Both the position numbers and the translations under genes were made by a program. 31,419 nucleotides of DNA from a virus, in the IMG/VR virus record IMGVR_UViG_3300014962_000037, positions 1 to 31,419 of that record; one strand, 5' to 3'. The notes under the pieces were generated by a model. It was not told where the DNA came from. It ran no database searches and worked only from the letters and a program-made list of their open reading frames with translations. Shown in pieces: positions 11,711-19,048 of the stretch. Each line of letters opens with the position of its first letter. Position 1 is the first letter of the stretch.

Positions 11711-11901
11711 GCCACTATATTGTTGAGCATCGTATCAAAGGCAACTACGTTATGGAAACTATCTCCGGCGTAGAAGACATTGATATGAGCATGTACAAAG
11801 ATTTAATTGGTGTGTGGGTTTGTGACTCTATTGAGGAAACCCGCATTATGGAAAAAGAATTAAAGGAAATGAGAAATGCACGATCCAGTCAACCATCCTA
11901 G
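11707..11901 (+). CDS. Hypothetical protein, 64 aa
   Basis: ATG 11707 shares ATGA with the previous stop, AAAGGA lies upstream. A short beta start (HYIVEHRIKGNYVMETI), acidic middle and helical basic tail (EETRIMEKELKEMRNARS). It overlaps the DUF3310 gene by 26 bases. Not recognised. Confidence 0.6.
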   Translation: MSHYIVEHRIKGNYVMETISGVEDIDMSMYKDLIGVWVCDSIEETRIMEKELKEMRNARSSQPS

Positions 11902-12109
11902 ACATTACACAGAACACCCCAGTGGCATCGAGTGTATTCAAGTTACTAGACATTTTAACTTTTGTCTGGGAAACGCAATTAAGTATATCTGGCGCGCTGG
12001 GTTAAAGGATGACGCAGTTGAAGACTTGCGTAAAGCCATGTGGTACATCCAAGAAGAAATCAACGAGCGTGTTCGGATACAAGGACGTGATAAGGAGTGT
12101 GGCAAATGA
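11876..12109 (+). CDS. DUF3310 family protein, 77 aa
   Basis: ATG 11876 with AAAGGAAATGAG upstream. The whole protein fits DUF3310: VNHPRHYTEHPSGIECI, FNFCLGNAIKYIWRAG, DLRKAMWYI. These small phage proteins are usually found in replication and nucleotide-metabolism clusters and are often labelled nucleotide-kinase-like without proof. The length is normal for the family. It overlaps the next gene by four bases. Confidence 0.9.
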   Translation: MHDPVNHPRHYTEHPSGIECIQVTRHFNFCLGNAIKYIWRAGLKDDAVEDLRKAMWYIQEEINERVRIQGRDKECGK

Positions 12110-12330
12110 TACTCGAAGTCGATGATGATTTTAGTGATGAGATTGTAATCAAAAGTTTAGCCAACAGTTATGTTGGTGTTGCAGAGAATTTAAAAGACCC
12201 GCAAATGTGCTGGCATGAAGATGACAAGCAAGCATGGGAAGAATTACTACCAGCAATTAAAACTGTATTGTCTTGGTATTCAATGGATGCAGACGGTGAA
12301 ATTAAAAGAGCAAAGAAGAGGAATAAATGA
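12106..12330 (+). CDS. Hypothetical protein, 74 aa
   Basis: ATG 12106 is favoured over GTG 12097 because AAGGAG (12092-12097) then has eight-base spacing, while the GTG overlaps that ribosome site. The product is acidic and helical (ILEVDDDFSDEIVIKSLANSY ... DDKQAWEELLPAIKTVLSWYS). It resembles uncharacterised small phage proteins found near DUF3310, by pattern only. ATGA overlap with the next gene. Confidence 0.65.
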   Translation: MILEVDDDFSDEIVIKSLANSYVGVAENLKDPQMCWHEDDKQAWEELLPAIKTVLSWYSMDADGEIKRAKKRNK

Positions 12331-12620
12331 AACTTTTTTGTAATTACAATCGCTTTGACTTAGAGCAGGACATCATGAAAGCGTGGGAAGTAACTAACCA
12401 CATTGAAGAACTTATCCGTCAACACCTAGACAGACCACAAGGACCGTTTGATGAAGATGAGTTAGCAAACCGCCTACAAGGCATTCAGTACGTTGCTGAA
12501 TTAAACTTCCAAAGATTATGGGATGGATTTGAAGTGATGGTAAAGAACGGCAAGTTCACCCCAATGCAATTTAAACCCGATGTAGAAATTGAAATTAAAA
12601 AGAAAGGTAAAAAGAAATGA
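12327..12620 (+). CDS. Hypothetical protein, 97 aa
   Basis: ATG 12327 shares ATGA with the previous stop; AGAGGAA lies upstream. A helical acidic protein (DLEQDIMKAWEVTNHIEELIRQ) ending in a Lys-rich tail (EIEIKKKGKKK). No motif or membrane segment. ATGA overlap with the following gene. Confidence 0.65.
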   Translation: MKLFCNYNRFDLEQDIMKAWEVTNHIEELIRQHLDRPQGPFDEDELANRLQGIQYVAELNFQRLWDGFEVMVKNGKFTPMQFKPDVEIEIKKKGKKK

Positions 12621-12862
12621 CAGAAGAACAAATGATAAAGCGTTTAGGTGAGATGGTTGCGACGGTAGAATTGGCAGTTGATGAATGGAACCTTGTAGTT
12701 AATTACTTAAACATGCCATCACAAATGCAAACCATTTTGGCTGCAAGATTAATTGATGCTTTAAGTGCACAAATTGGTCCGCAGGTAACTAAAGCCAAGA
12801 CAACCTTAGAAGCAATTAAAAACGCTGATGGAGTAGACAAAACTTTGGAGGAGAAAAATTGA
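12617..12862 (+). CDS. Hypothetical helical protein, 81 aa
   Basis: ATG 12617 shares ATGA with the previous stop. Likely three amphipathic helices (QMIKRLGEMVATVELAVDEW, TILAARLIDALSAQIG, AKTTLEAIK). Not recognised. The stop overlaps the next TTG start. Confidence 0.65.
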   Translation: MTEEQMIKRLGEMVATVELAVDEWNLVVNYLNMPSQMQTILAARLIDALSAQIGPQVTKAKTTLEAIKNADGVDKTLEEKN

Positions 12863-13101
12863 CAGATAAATTTCTAAAAAACCTGTTACGCAGTAAAGGC
12901 TTTAGCAACGACGTAATTAAAGCCATCGAAGAAAACGTAAAGCGTGACACACAGGAAAAAGAAATGCTGGATAGGGAAAAGGCAATGGGTTTGACCCTCA
13001 AAATGGTCAACGAAATGCTCCCCCATCTAAAGCAGGCTATGGAAGCGGAAGAAAAGCGTAAAGCCAATATGCGCACTATTATCGTTCCAGACGATAAATA
13101 G
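12859..13101 (+). CDS. Hypothetical helical protein, 80 aa
   Basis: TTG start at 12859 overlapping the previous TGA (TTGA), with a very strong GGAGGAG about six bases upstream, which supports the unusual start. The product is a long charged coiled-coil (ENVKRDTQEKEMLDREKAMG, QAMEAEEKRKANMR) with a short C-terminal VPDDK. It is the last gene before a probable terminator. Function unknown. Confidence 0.65.
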   Translation: MTDKFLKNLLRSKGFSNDVIKAIEENVKRDTQEKEMLDREKAMGLTLKMVNEMLPHLKQAMEAEEKRKANMRTIIVPDDK

Positions 13102-13123
13102 GGGCGGAAATCTCCTGTTTTTT
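13098..13123 (+). terminator. Weak intrinsic terminator
   Basis: AGGGG (13100-13104 region) can pair with CTCCT (13112-13116 region) over a short loop, with one wobble pair, followed by GTTTTTT to 13123. The stem is short, so it may work only partly. It marks the end of the 9091-13101 operon. Confidence 0.4.
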
Positions 13124-13147
13124 GCATTAGTAGATATAGGGTAGTAT
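13119..13147 (+). promoter_or_regulatory. Promoter-like element before the packaging genes
   Basis: TAGTAT (13142-13147) could be a -10 box. TTTTTG (13119-13124) lies 17 bases upstream, and a better TTGCAT (13122-13127) lies 14 bases upstream. It begins with the 15-base string TTTTTTGCATTAGTA, which recurs exactly at 14312. The next gene starts at 13210, so a leader of about 55 bases rich in CACA would result. Confidence 0.35.
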
Positions 13148-13209
13148 GGCACGTCGTGAGACGCCCGGAACCCCTATTTCACACAACACACATCACACAG
13201 GAGAAGTAT

Positions 13210-13470
13210 ATGTTATCCCCATTTGAAATGCGTTTCAACGTATTTAATACAGCCAAGGAAATCTTGGAAGCCCAATACAAGGCAAATTTAGACGCTTGGA
13301 AGCTCTTAGACAAGACCACCAAAGAAGTAGCTGATCTAGCCCCTAAGTACCCAACCGTATCCGAAATCTTGGATAAAGCCTTGGAAATCAACAAGTTCGT
13401 GAGCGAAAGCACACAGAACGAAATCGTTAAAATTGCTAAACGTGCAACAGGCGTTGGCGTAATATTCTAA
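13210..13470 (+). CDS. Helical protein, 86 aa
   Basis: ATG 13210 with AGGAG (13199-13203) six bases upstream; an in-frame upstream start at 13156 lacks a ribosome site. The protein is almost wholly helical (MRFNVFNTAKEILEAQYKANLDAWKLL as the first helix, then VSEILDKALEINKFV and NEIVKIAKRAT). It is phasin-like in general appearance and reminiscent of uncharacterised small proteins in marine phages, by pattern only. Well-expressed signals (strong ribosome site, own promoter) suggest an abundant protein. Function unknown. Confidence 0.7.
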   Translation: MLSPFEMRFNVFNTAKEILEAQYKANLDAWKLLDKTTKEVADLAPKYPTVSEILDKALEINKFVSESTQNEIVKIAKRATGVGVIF

Positions 13471-13478
13471 GGTAAACC

Positions 13479-13631
13479 ATGGCAACTAAACCCGGCTTAT
13501 ACGCAAACATCCACGCTAAACAGGAACGCATCAAAGCGGGCTCTGGTGAGAAGATGCGCAAGCCGGGCGCCAAGGGCGCACCTACAGCCAAAGCGTTTAA
13601 AGAATCAGCTAAAACTGCAAAGACAAAATAA
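13479..13631 (+). CDS. Small basic Gly/Ala/Lys protein, 50 aa
   Basis: ATG 13479, with AAGGTAA upstream, and a stop overlapping the next ATG (TAATG). The sequence (KPGLYANIHAKQERIKAGSG, then MRKPGAKGAPTAKAF) is of a type common in phages next to packaging genes. It is highly basic and probably disordered, so nucleic-acid or virion-interior binding is possible. No proven function. Confidence 0.7.
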   Translation: MATKPGLYANIHAKQERIKAGSGEKMRKPGAKGAPTAKAFKESAKTAKTK

Positions 13632-13897
13632 TGGCAACTAAGAAAAAAGGCCCAAACCTATCAGTCGGTCGTGGCGAAAAGCTACCGGTCTCCCAAGGCG
13701 CTGGATTGACAGCTAAGGGTCGTGCCAAGTACAACCGTGAAACCGGTTCCAATTTAAAAGCGCCCCAACCTGAGGGCGGTCCCCGTAAAAAATCATTCTG
13801 CGCACGCATGTCCGGCATGCCAGGTCCTATGAAGGACGAGAATGGCAAACCAACACGCAAAGCAGCATCCTTAAAAAGGTGGAAGTGTGGCAGCTAA
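13631..13897 (+). CDS. DUF6321-like small basic protein, 88 aa
   Basis: ATG 13631 overlaps the previous stop. The core GLTAKGRAKYNRETGSNLK, the PQPEGGPRKKSFCARM segment and the end AASLKRWKCG are typical of the DUF6321 family of small phage and bacterial proteins. It is strongly basic with two Cys (C57 and C86 approximately). Function is not known; it sits between another basic protein and a probable packaging protein, which suggests DNA binding. The last bases overlap the GTG of the next gene. Confidence 0.75.
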   Translation: MATKKKGPNLSVGRGEKLPVSQGAGLTAKGRAKYNRETGSNLKAPQPEGGPRKKSFCARMSGMPGPMKDENGKPTRKAASLKRWKCGS

Positions 13898-14273
13898 AAA
13901 ATCCCTATCCAAATACGACCCAGCTATGTGCGCTCAGATGATCGCGTTAGGTCAGGAAGGCGCGTCTCAAAAAATGATGTGGTCTAAACTAGGCATCAGC
14001 AAAGCTACTGCTGAGCACTATAAAAAGACCCACCCAGAGTTTGCAGAAGCTCTCGACCTAGCATTGGTCCACTCACAAGCCTATTGGGAGACACAGCTTC
14101 TCGCCAATCTGGACAACAAAAACTTCAACAGCCGACTGGCTGAAATCGCTCTCCGTGGTCAGTTTCAAAATGACTACCGTGAGACACGTGATACTAAAAT
14201 CGACCTAAAAGCTGAAGTTAAAGTCGATTTCAACAAGGAAATCTCCGATCTAATTTCTGCCCTAAAAGCGTAA
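13887..14273 (+). CDS. Putative terminase small subunit, 128 aa
   Basis: GTG start at 13887 with AAAGGTGG just upstream; overlaps the previous gene by 11 bases. Residues 8-45 form a helix-turn-helix of the homeodomain-like kind found in small terminases (PAMCAQMIALGQEG, then LGISKATAEHYKKTHPEFAEAL). A long central helix follows, where subunits usually assemble, and a C-terminal acidic tail (KAEVKVDFNKEISDLISAL). It would recognise phage DNA for packaging. The large subunit is not next to it, so a different HTH protein cannot be excluded. Confidence 0.65.
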   Translation: MAAKKSLSKYDPAMCAQMIALGQEGASQKMMWSKLGISKATAEHYKKTHPEFAEALDLALVHSQAYWETQLLANLDNKNFNSRLAEIALRGQFQNDYRETRDTKIDLKAEVKVDFNKEISDLISALKA

Positions 14274-14289
14274 ATTTATATTTTTCCAG

Positions 14290-14317
14290 AAAAGGGGCTT
14301 GACATAGCCCCTTTTTT
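14290..14317 (+). terminator. Strong intrinsic terminator
   Basis: A perfect 10-bp stem, AAAAGGGGCT (14290-14299) with AGCCCCTTTT (14306-14315), a 6-base loop TGACAT and a run of six T to 14317. It closes the unit that ends with the putative small terminase. Confidence 0.9.
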
Positions 14318-14330
14318 GCATTAGTATAAA
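14299..14330 (+). promoter_or_regulatory. Promoter-like element overlapping a terminator
   Basis: A perfect TTGACA -35 (14299-14304) lies in the terminator loop, and TATAAA (14325-14330) lies 20 bases on, a longer spacer than normal. The -10 sits in the TAGTA context seen at other gaps. If active it would serve the DUF2800 gene. Confidence 0.35.
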
Positions 14331-14362
14331 TAGATTCTAAAACGTTTAAAAAGGTAAAAATT

Positions 14363-15496
14363 ATGACTGCGCATGCACTCCTCAGTGCGTCTGGTTCAAA
14401 ACGTTGGTTAACGTGCACTCCCAGTGCCAGACTCGAAGCAACACTCCCAGAACAAAAAAGACAACCAGGTGCTTTTGACTTTAGTCAAGAGGGCACAATG
14501 GCCCATACTTTAGGCGAAATTAAACTGCGCTATCATTATGGTCAAATTGGTATTGAAGAATACGAAAGAGAATATGAGATCATCAAAAACACACCCTACT
14601 ACAACGACGATTTCGAGGCTAACGTCGATAATTACGTTCTATACGTCCGCTCTCAAATCGGTGAAGGCGATACCCCGCTTTTTGAACAACGTGTGGATTT
14701 CAGCGACTGGGTACCTGACGGCTTTGGTACTGCAGACGTCGTTATACTTTCAAAGCATTCAATCAGAGTCATCGACCTCAAGTTTGGAAAGGGAGTCCCA
14801 ATCCACGCACAGGACAACACCCAGTTGCGATTATATGCTCTTGGTGCTTACTCAAAATTTAAGGAAGAGTATCCAGACCTCAAAGAGGTATCCTACACGA
14901 TCCACCAGCCTCGCTTGGACAGTATCTCATCTGATGGGACGACAATCGCTAAGCTGGTCGATTGGGCGAATTACTTCGTAAAACCCAAAGCCAAGAAGGC
15001 ATGGGCTGGGGCAGGTGAATTCCTCCCTGGAGAGCATTGCCAGTTCTGCCGTGCCAAAGCAACATGTAGAGCACGTTCAGATTTCAACACAGAGTTAACA
15101 CGGTTAGAGTTCAGAGAACCAGCACTTCTAACCGATGAAGAAGTATCAAACATTTTAAGTAAAGCGCAAGATTTACGTACATGGGTTAATGATGTTGAAG
15201 AGTATGCTTTATCACAAGCAATCAACTCAGATGTCATTCCACCCGGTTTTAAATTAACCACATCAGTAACACATCGTAAAATCACAGACCAAAGTTTGGC
15301 CGCAGCTATATTGATTGAAAAGGGTTTAGACCCACAAGCTATATGGGAGCAACCAAAGCTAAAATCCGTTTCAGCCATTAAACGACTATCTCCCAAATCG
15401 CCAATAGATACTTGGCTGGGCGACCTAGTACAAAGACCAGAAGGGCAACCCAAACTGGTACGTTTGAAACCTGAAGGTAAAGAGGATTTTGCATGA
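14363..15496 (+). CDS. DUF2800 family nuclease (PD-(D/E)XK, Cas4/RecB-like), 377 aa
   Basis: The start SASGSKRWLTCTPSARL is typical of DUF2800. Catalytic core: GTADVV (D125), VIDLKFGKG (D138, K140) and DNTQLRLYALGA (Q154). Cysteines C18, C226, C229 and C235 (GEHCQFCRAKATCRAR) form the four-Cys set that holds an iron-sulphur cluster in Cas4- and AddB-type nucleases. Predicted to be an exonuclease acting in recombination or replication with the DUF2815 protein two genes on. The ATG has AAAAAGGT upstream. It ends in ATGA overlap with a small membrane protein gene. Confidence 0.9.
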   Translation: MTAHALLSASGSKRWLTCTPSARLEATLPEQKRQPGAFDFSQEGTMAHTLGEIKLRYHYGQIGIEEYEREYEIIKNTPYYNDDFEANVDNYVLYVRSQIGEGDTPLFEQRVDFSDWVPDGFGTADVVILSKHSIRVIDLKFGKGVPIHAQDNTQLRLYALGAYSKFKEEYPDLKEVSYTIHQPRLDSISSDGTTIAKLVDWANYFVKPKAKKAWAGAGEFLPGEHCQFCRAKATCRARSDFNTELTRLEFREPALLTDEEVSNILSKAQDLRTWVNDVEEYALSQAINSDVIPPGFKLTTSVTHRKITDQSLAAAILIEKGLDPQAIWEQPKLKSVSAIKRLSPKSPIDTWLGDLVQRPEGQPKLVRLKPEGKEDFA

Positions 15497-15645
15497 CAAT
15501 CTCACACTACATTGTTGCGGCAGTTGGTGTGGGATATTTAGTAGTCGGTATTCAACAGTTATGGCTCCGAAACACTGGGGCTGGAATCATGTGGATCGGA
15601 TATAGCTTTAGCCAAATAGGTCTATACATGGGTTTAGCAAAATAA
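15493..15645 (+). CDS. Two-helix membrane protein, 50 aa
   Basis: ATG 15493 shares ATGA with the nuclease stop; AAAGAGGA lies upstream. Residues 5-22 (HYIVAAVGVGYLVVGIQQ) and 29-48 (GAGIMWIGYSFSQIGLYMGL) are two hydrophobic membrane segments joined by a short loop with Arg. An inner-membrane hairpin of unknown role; holin-like size but no lysis genes nearby. Confidence 0.65.
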   Translation: MTISHYIVAAVGVGYLVVGIQQLWLRNTGAGIMWIGYSFSQIGLYMGLAK

Positions 15646-15647
15646 AA

Positions 15648-15905
15648 ATGATAATAGAATATTGTGACTCCAAGTTTGACATACCAGATGTTTTGATATT
15701 TAAATTTGAAAAAGATTTTGAATGTTTGCCCGGAAGCGGGCAGTACGATTCAATTATGCAGCTACGTGAATCAATTTATGATACACTAGACCTAATTGCA
15801 GAAGAGCCTGAATTGCTAGATGATCATGATTATCTGCTAGATTTCATTCAGGCCCTTGCAATGAGGCAAGCGTTAGCTAATAACGGAATATTGTATGATG
15901 CGTAA
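15648..15905 (+). CDS. Acidic helical protein, 85 aa
   Basis: ATG 15648 lies three bases after the previous stop; no good ribosome site, so coupling is likely. The product is strongly acidic (EEPELLDDHDYLLDF), with a beta start (MIIEYCDSKFDIP). Possibly a DNA-mimic-like or partner-binding protein by charge alone; not recognised. Confidence 0.65.
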   Translation: MIIEYCDSKFDIPDVLIFKFEKDFECLPGSGQYDSIMQLRESIYDTLDLIAEEPELLDDHDYLLDFIQALAMRQALANNGILYDA

Positions 15906-15919
15906 AAGTGTAGTACAAT
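15891..15919 (+). promoter_or_regulatory. Sigma70-type promoter before the ssDNA-binding protein
   Basis: TTGTAT (15891-15896), a 17-base spacer and TACAAT (15914-15919), within TAGTACAATGG. Transcription would start at about 15926, giving a leader of some 60 bases before ATG 15985. The best-spaced promoter in the window. Confidence 0.6.
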
Positions 15920-15984
15920 GGCAGTAAGGGCAACGATCTACTCCTTTAAGTTAGATCATTTAAAAAGGTAAAAAGGTAAAAATT

Positions 15985-16515
15985 ATGGCCGGTAAATCAA
16001 CAAAAGTAAAACACGTAACTAACAAAGTTCGTTTCTCATTTGTTCATGTGTTTGAACCAGCGGAAACTCTCAATGGTTCTATGAAGTATTCAGCTTCTAT
16101 CTTGATTCCAAAATCAGATAAGGCTGGTGTTGCAGCATTTAACAAAGCATTTGAAGAAACAAAGCAAGCCAACATTGGTTACTTTGGCGGTTCATTGCCT
16201 AAAGTTCTAAAAGGCGGTTTACGTGACGGCGATTTAGAAAAAGATGACAAGGTATATGCAGGTCACTATTTCTTTAACGCAAACTCAAATGAGAAGCCTG
16301 GCATTTTTGATGAGAACTCACAAGAGATTCTCGATAAGAATGAATTCTATAGCGGCTGCTACGGTCGTGCTTCTATCACCATGTATCCGTATGATGTTAG
16401 CGGTACAAAAGGCATCGCATTTGGTTTAAACGCAGTTAAGAAAACCGAAGACGGTGAGAAGTTAGGTGGTGCTACAGCATCCGCTAATGATTTTGCAGCA
16501 GATTTCGCAGTATAA
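15985..16515 (+). CDS. DUF2815 family ssDNA-binding protein, 176 aa
   Basis: Fits DUF2815, an OB-fold single-stranded DNA-binding family related in role to T7 gp2.5: VRFSFVHVFEP, YSASILIPKSDKAG, DGDLEKDDKVYAGHYFFNA, GCYGRASITMYPYD, GIAFGLNAVKK. The C-terminus is acidic and ends in Phe (DFAADFAV), as in proteins that use the tail to recruit polymerase and helicase. Own promoter, two ribosome sites and a terminator show it is a single-gene unit built for high output, as needed for a DNA-coating protein. Confidence 0.9.
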   Translation: MAGKSTKVKHVTNKVRFSFVHVFEPAETLNGSMKYSASILIPKSDKAGVAAFNKAFEETKQANIGYFGGSLPKVLKGGLRDGDLEKDDKVYAGHYFFNANSNEKPGIFDENSQEILDKNEFYSGCYGRASITMYPYDVSGTKGIAFGLNAVKKTEDGEKLGGATASANDFAADFAV

Positions 16516-16539
16516 GTAGTACCTTCAATCAGTAGTACT

Positions 16540-16574
16540 AGGGAGTGTCCGTAGAAACTGCGGCCTCCCTTTTT
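16540..16574 (+). terminator. Intrinsic terminator after the ssDNA-binding gene
   Basis: A two-part stem: AGGGAG (16540-16545) with CTCCCT (16565-16570), and inside it CCGTAG with CTGCGG around an AAA loop, followed by TTTTT. Just before it, AGTAGTAC occurs twice. Confidence 0.85.
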
Positions 16575-16604
16575 CATCAACCCATACAACACAGAGAACA
16601 ATAA

Positions 16605-18479
16605 ATGGATCAGTACCAAGAATATATTGCCGCCAGCCGTTACGCACGTTTTGTCGATGACAAACAACGACGTGAGACATGGGGCGAAACCGTAGACCGT
16701 TATGTAGATTACATTTTTAACCGCACACCAGCTATTGCGGACAAGACTGATTTAAAAACTGAAATTCGTAGTGCCATTTATAATCTTGAATTGATGCCGT
16801 CCATGCGTGCTATGATGACGGCAGGAAAGAGTGCCGATCGTGACAATACTTGCGTCTATAATTGCTCGTATCTCCCAGTGGATGACCCCAAGTCCTTTGA
16901 CGAAGCCATGTTCATTTTGCTCTGCGGAACTGGCGTTGGATTCTCGGTTGAATCCAAGTACATTAACCAACTGCCCGAAGTGCCAGAAAAGCTGTTTGAT
17001 TCAGAGCACGTCATCGCAGTACACGACTCCAAAGAAGGCTGGGCAAAAGCATTACGTCTACTCCTCGCCCACCTCTGGGCTGGAGAAATTCCGAAATGGG
17101 ATATGTCCAATGTCCGCCCTGCCGGAGCACGACTCAAAACATTTGGTGGAAGAGCTTCCGGGCCAGAACCACTAATTGATTTATTTAAGTTTGCAGTAAA
17201 CACTTTTAAACACGCACAAGGTCGCAAGCTGCATAGCTTAGAATGCCATGACTTGATGTGCAAAATTGGTGAAGTTGTAGTGGTTGGTGGCGTACGTCGC
17301 TCTGCTATGATTTCGTTATCTGATCTTGATGATGAAAGGATTCGTCATGCTAAAGCTGGTCCATGGTGGGAGACCGCGCCCCACAGAGCGCTCGCGAACA
17401 ATAGTGCGGTCTATAACGAAACACCTACTGTCGGAAAATTTATGGAAGAGTGGCTTTCATTATATAATTCCCATTCCGGCGAGCGAGGGATCTTTAACCG
17501 TGAAGCTGCTAAGAAGACGGTTGCGAAATACGGGCATAGAGATCCAAACTTTGAGTTCGGAACTAATCCGTGTTCGGAAATCATCCTTCGACCATATCAA
17601 TTCTGCAACCTTACTGAAGCTGTGGTGAGACATGATGACACTCGCGAAACACTCCTGCGTAAAGTGCGGATCGCAGCAATTTTGGGCACCATCCAATCCA
17701 CTTTCACAAAGTTCCCCTATCTGCGTAAAGTGTGGCAAAGAAATACCGAAGAAGAGCGTTTACTCGGTGTTTCGCTCACTGGTATTTACGACAACCCACT
17801 GCTAACAACACAAGGACAAGAATTAAATGATTTACTCGCAACACTTAGAGAAGAAGCTCGAAAAGCAAATGAAGAATTTGCAGGACTACTCGGAATACCT
17901 ACGAGCGCTGCGATTACATGTGTCAAGCCATCCGGAACAGTCAGCCAGCTCGTGGATTCAGCATCAGGAATCCACCCGAGACATTCTAAATACTATATCC
18001 GCCGAGTGCGAGGAGATAAGAAAGATCCTCTCACCCAGTTCTTAATTTCACAAGGAATACCAAATGAAGCGTGCGTTTATAAACCTGATCAGACAGTGGT
18101 GTTTAGCTTTCCTCAAAAAGCACCCGCCGGAATCACAAGAGCAGATGTTAGCCCTATATCTCACCTTTCCCTCTGGCTCACTTATCAACGGCACTGGTGC
18201 GAACACAAGCCCTCTGTCACCATCTCAGTTGAAGAAAAAGACTGGCCAACAGTCGGAGCGTGGACGTGGGAACACTTCTCTGAAATCTCTGGTGTCAGCT
18301 ACCTCCCCTACGACGGAGGAACTTACCGCCAAGCGCCGTACGAGGAATGCACGGAAGAAGCCTATGAAGAGCTCAAAGCCAAAATCCCAAGCATCAACTG
18401 GGAAGACTTCAAAGAAGTCACGGACAACGTCGAAGGCGCGCAGCAGTTAGCATGTTCAGCCGGAGTATGTGAAATATGA
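16605..18479 (+). CDS. nrdJ: Class II (B12-dependent) ribonucleoside-triphosphate reductase, 624 aa
   Basis: Makes deoxynucleotides from ribonucleotides with adenosylcobalamin as radical source. Visible: CGTGVGFS near 107-114, the radical-site loop NPCSEI (N321, C323, E325), FCNL (C334, eleven residues after C323, the spacing of C408 and C419 in the Lactobacillus enzyme), KPSGTVSQL, and the C-terminal redox pair ACSAGVC (two Cys five apart). The candidate partner for C334 is C83 or C87 (NTCVYNCSYLP). Length and a single chain fit the monomeric NrdJ/RTPR type. No NrdB-like gene is nearby, and none is needed. No clear Shine-Dalgarno lies before ATG 16605. Overlaps the methyltransferase start by four bases. 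Confidence 0.93.
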   Translation: MDQYQEYIAASRYARFVDDKQRRETWGETVDRYVDYIFNRTPAIADKTDLKTEIRSAIYNLELMPSMRAMMTAGKSADRDNTCVYNCSYLPVDDPKSFDEAMFILLCGTGVGFSVESKYINQLPEVPEKLFDSEHVIAVHDSKEGWAKALRLLLAHLWAGEIPKWDMSNVRPAGARLKTFGGRASGPEPLIDLFKFAVNTFKHAQGRKLHSLECHDLMCKIGEVVVVGGVRRSAMISLSDLDDERIRHAKAGPWWETAPHRALANNSAVYNETPTVGKFMEEWLSLYNSHSGERGIFNREAAKKTVAKYGHRDPNFEFGTNPCSEIILRPYQFCNLTEAVVRHDDTRETLLRKVRIAAILGTIQSTFTKFPYLRKVWQRNTEEERLLGVSLTGIYDNPLLTTQGQELNDLLATLREEARKANEEFAGLLGIPTSAAITCVKPSGTVSQLVDSASGIHPRHSKYYIRRVRGDKKDPLTQFLISQGIPNEACVYKPDQTVVFSFPQKAPAGITRADVSPISHLSLWLTYQRHWCEHKPSVTISVEEKDWPTVGAWTWEHFSEISGVSYLPYDGGTYRQAPYEECTEEAYEELKAKIPSINWEDFKEVTDNVEGAQQLACSAGVCEI

Positions 18480-19048
18480 AATTTAGCCAAGACTGGTTCA
18501 CTTACAACATACCACATTTAGAACATCTGATGAAGATGTTGCCAGAGCGTAAACGCTTTTTGGAAATTGGATGTTTTGAGGGACGAGCAACTTGCTGGTT
18601 CCTTGAACATGCTTTGGATGACAACGGAATCATTACTTGCGTTGATCCATTCACTGGCAGTATGGAGCATGAAGGAATGGATCTAACCAGTTTGCGCAAT
18701 ATTTTTGATGCCAACGTCGCAGAAGTTAAAAAGCCAGATCAGTTAGTCTTTGTAAACCAAGGTTTTTCATATAAAGAATTAGCTGAGTTTATTCAAGATG
18801 GTTGTGAATATGACTTCATCTACATCGACGGCAGCCACACAGCCGCAGACGTTTTAATTGATGCGTGTATGAGTTGGCCAATGTTGAAAAAAGGTGGTAT
18901 CATGTTGTTTGATGATTACCACTGGAATCCAGGTGGCTACAATGAATACCAAACTCCCAAGCGTGGTGTTGATGCGTTTAGTCATTGTTTTGCAGATCAG
19001 TTTAAAGTAGTGCATGATGGGTATCAAATAGCAGTACAAAAGTTGTAA
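18476..19048 (+). CDS. Class I SAM-dependent methyltransferase, 190 aa
   Basis: Rossmann-type methyltransferase of the Methyltransf_24/TylF-like kind: motif I FLEIGCFEGRAT (28-39), the acidic end of strand two VDPF (D57), DFIYIDGSHTAADVL (113-127) and GGIMLFDDYHW (140-150) with metal-type Asp and His residues. This subgroup acts on small molecules or sugars rather than DNA, so base methylation is not implied. ATGA coupling to the reductase suggests a shared nucleotide or cofactor context. Substrate unknown. Confidence 0.85.
   Translation: MKFSQDWFTYNIPHLEHLMKMLPERKRFLEIGCFEGRATCWFLEHALDDNGIITCVDPFTGSMEHEGMDLTSLRNIFDANVAEVKKPDQLVFVNQGFSYKELAEFIQDGCEYDFIYIDGSHTAADVLIDACMSWPMLKKGGIMLFDDYHWNPGGYNEYQTPKRGVDAFSHCFADQFKVVHDGYQIAVQKL

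Larger units (their letters stand above)
13118..14326 (+). repeat. Two copies of TTTTTTGCATTAGTA
   Basis: The same 15 bases occur at 13118-13132 and 14312-14326. In both places the T-run forms the tail of a terminator hairpin and the rest leads into a promoter-like AT-rich sequence ahead of a new gene group. It is probably a copied terminator/promoter unit. Confidence 0.6.
14345..15987 (+). repeat. Shared translation leader of the DUF2800 and DUF2815 genes
   Basis: The bases before and including the ATG are the same at 14345-14365 and 15959-15987 (TTTAAAAAGGT, then AAAAATTATG), but the second copy has an extra tandem AAAAAGGT-type unit and so two Shine-Dalgarno-like AAGG sites. This is a duplicated ribosome-binding leader placed before two genes that act together. 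Confidence 0.7.
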
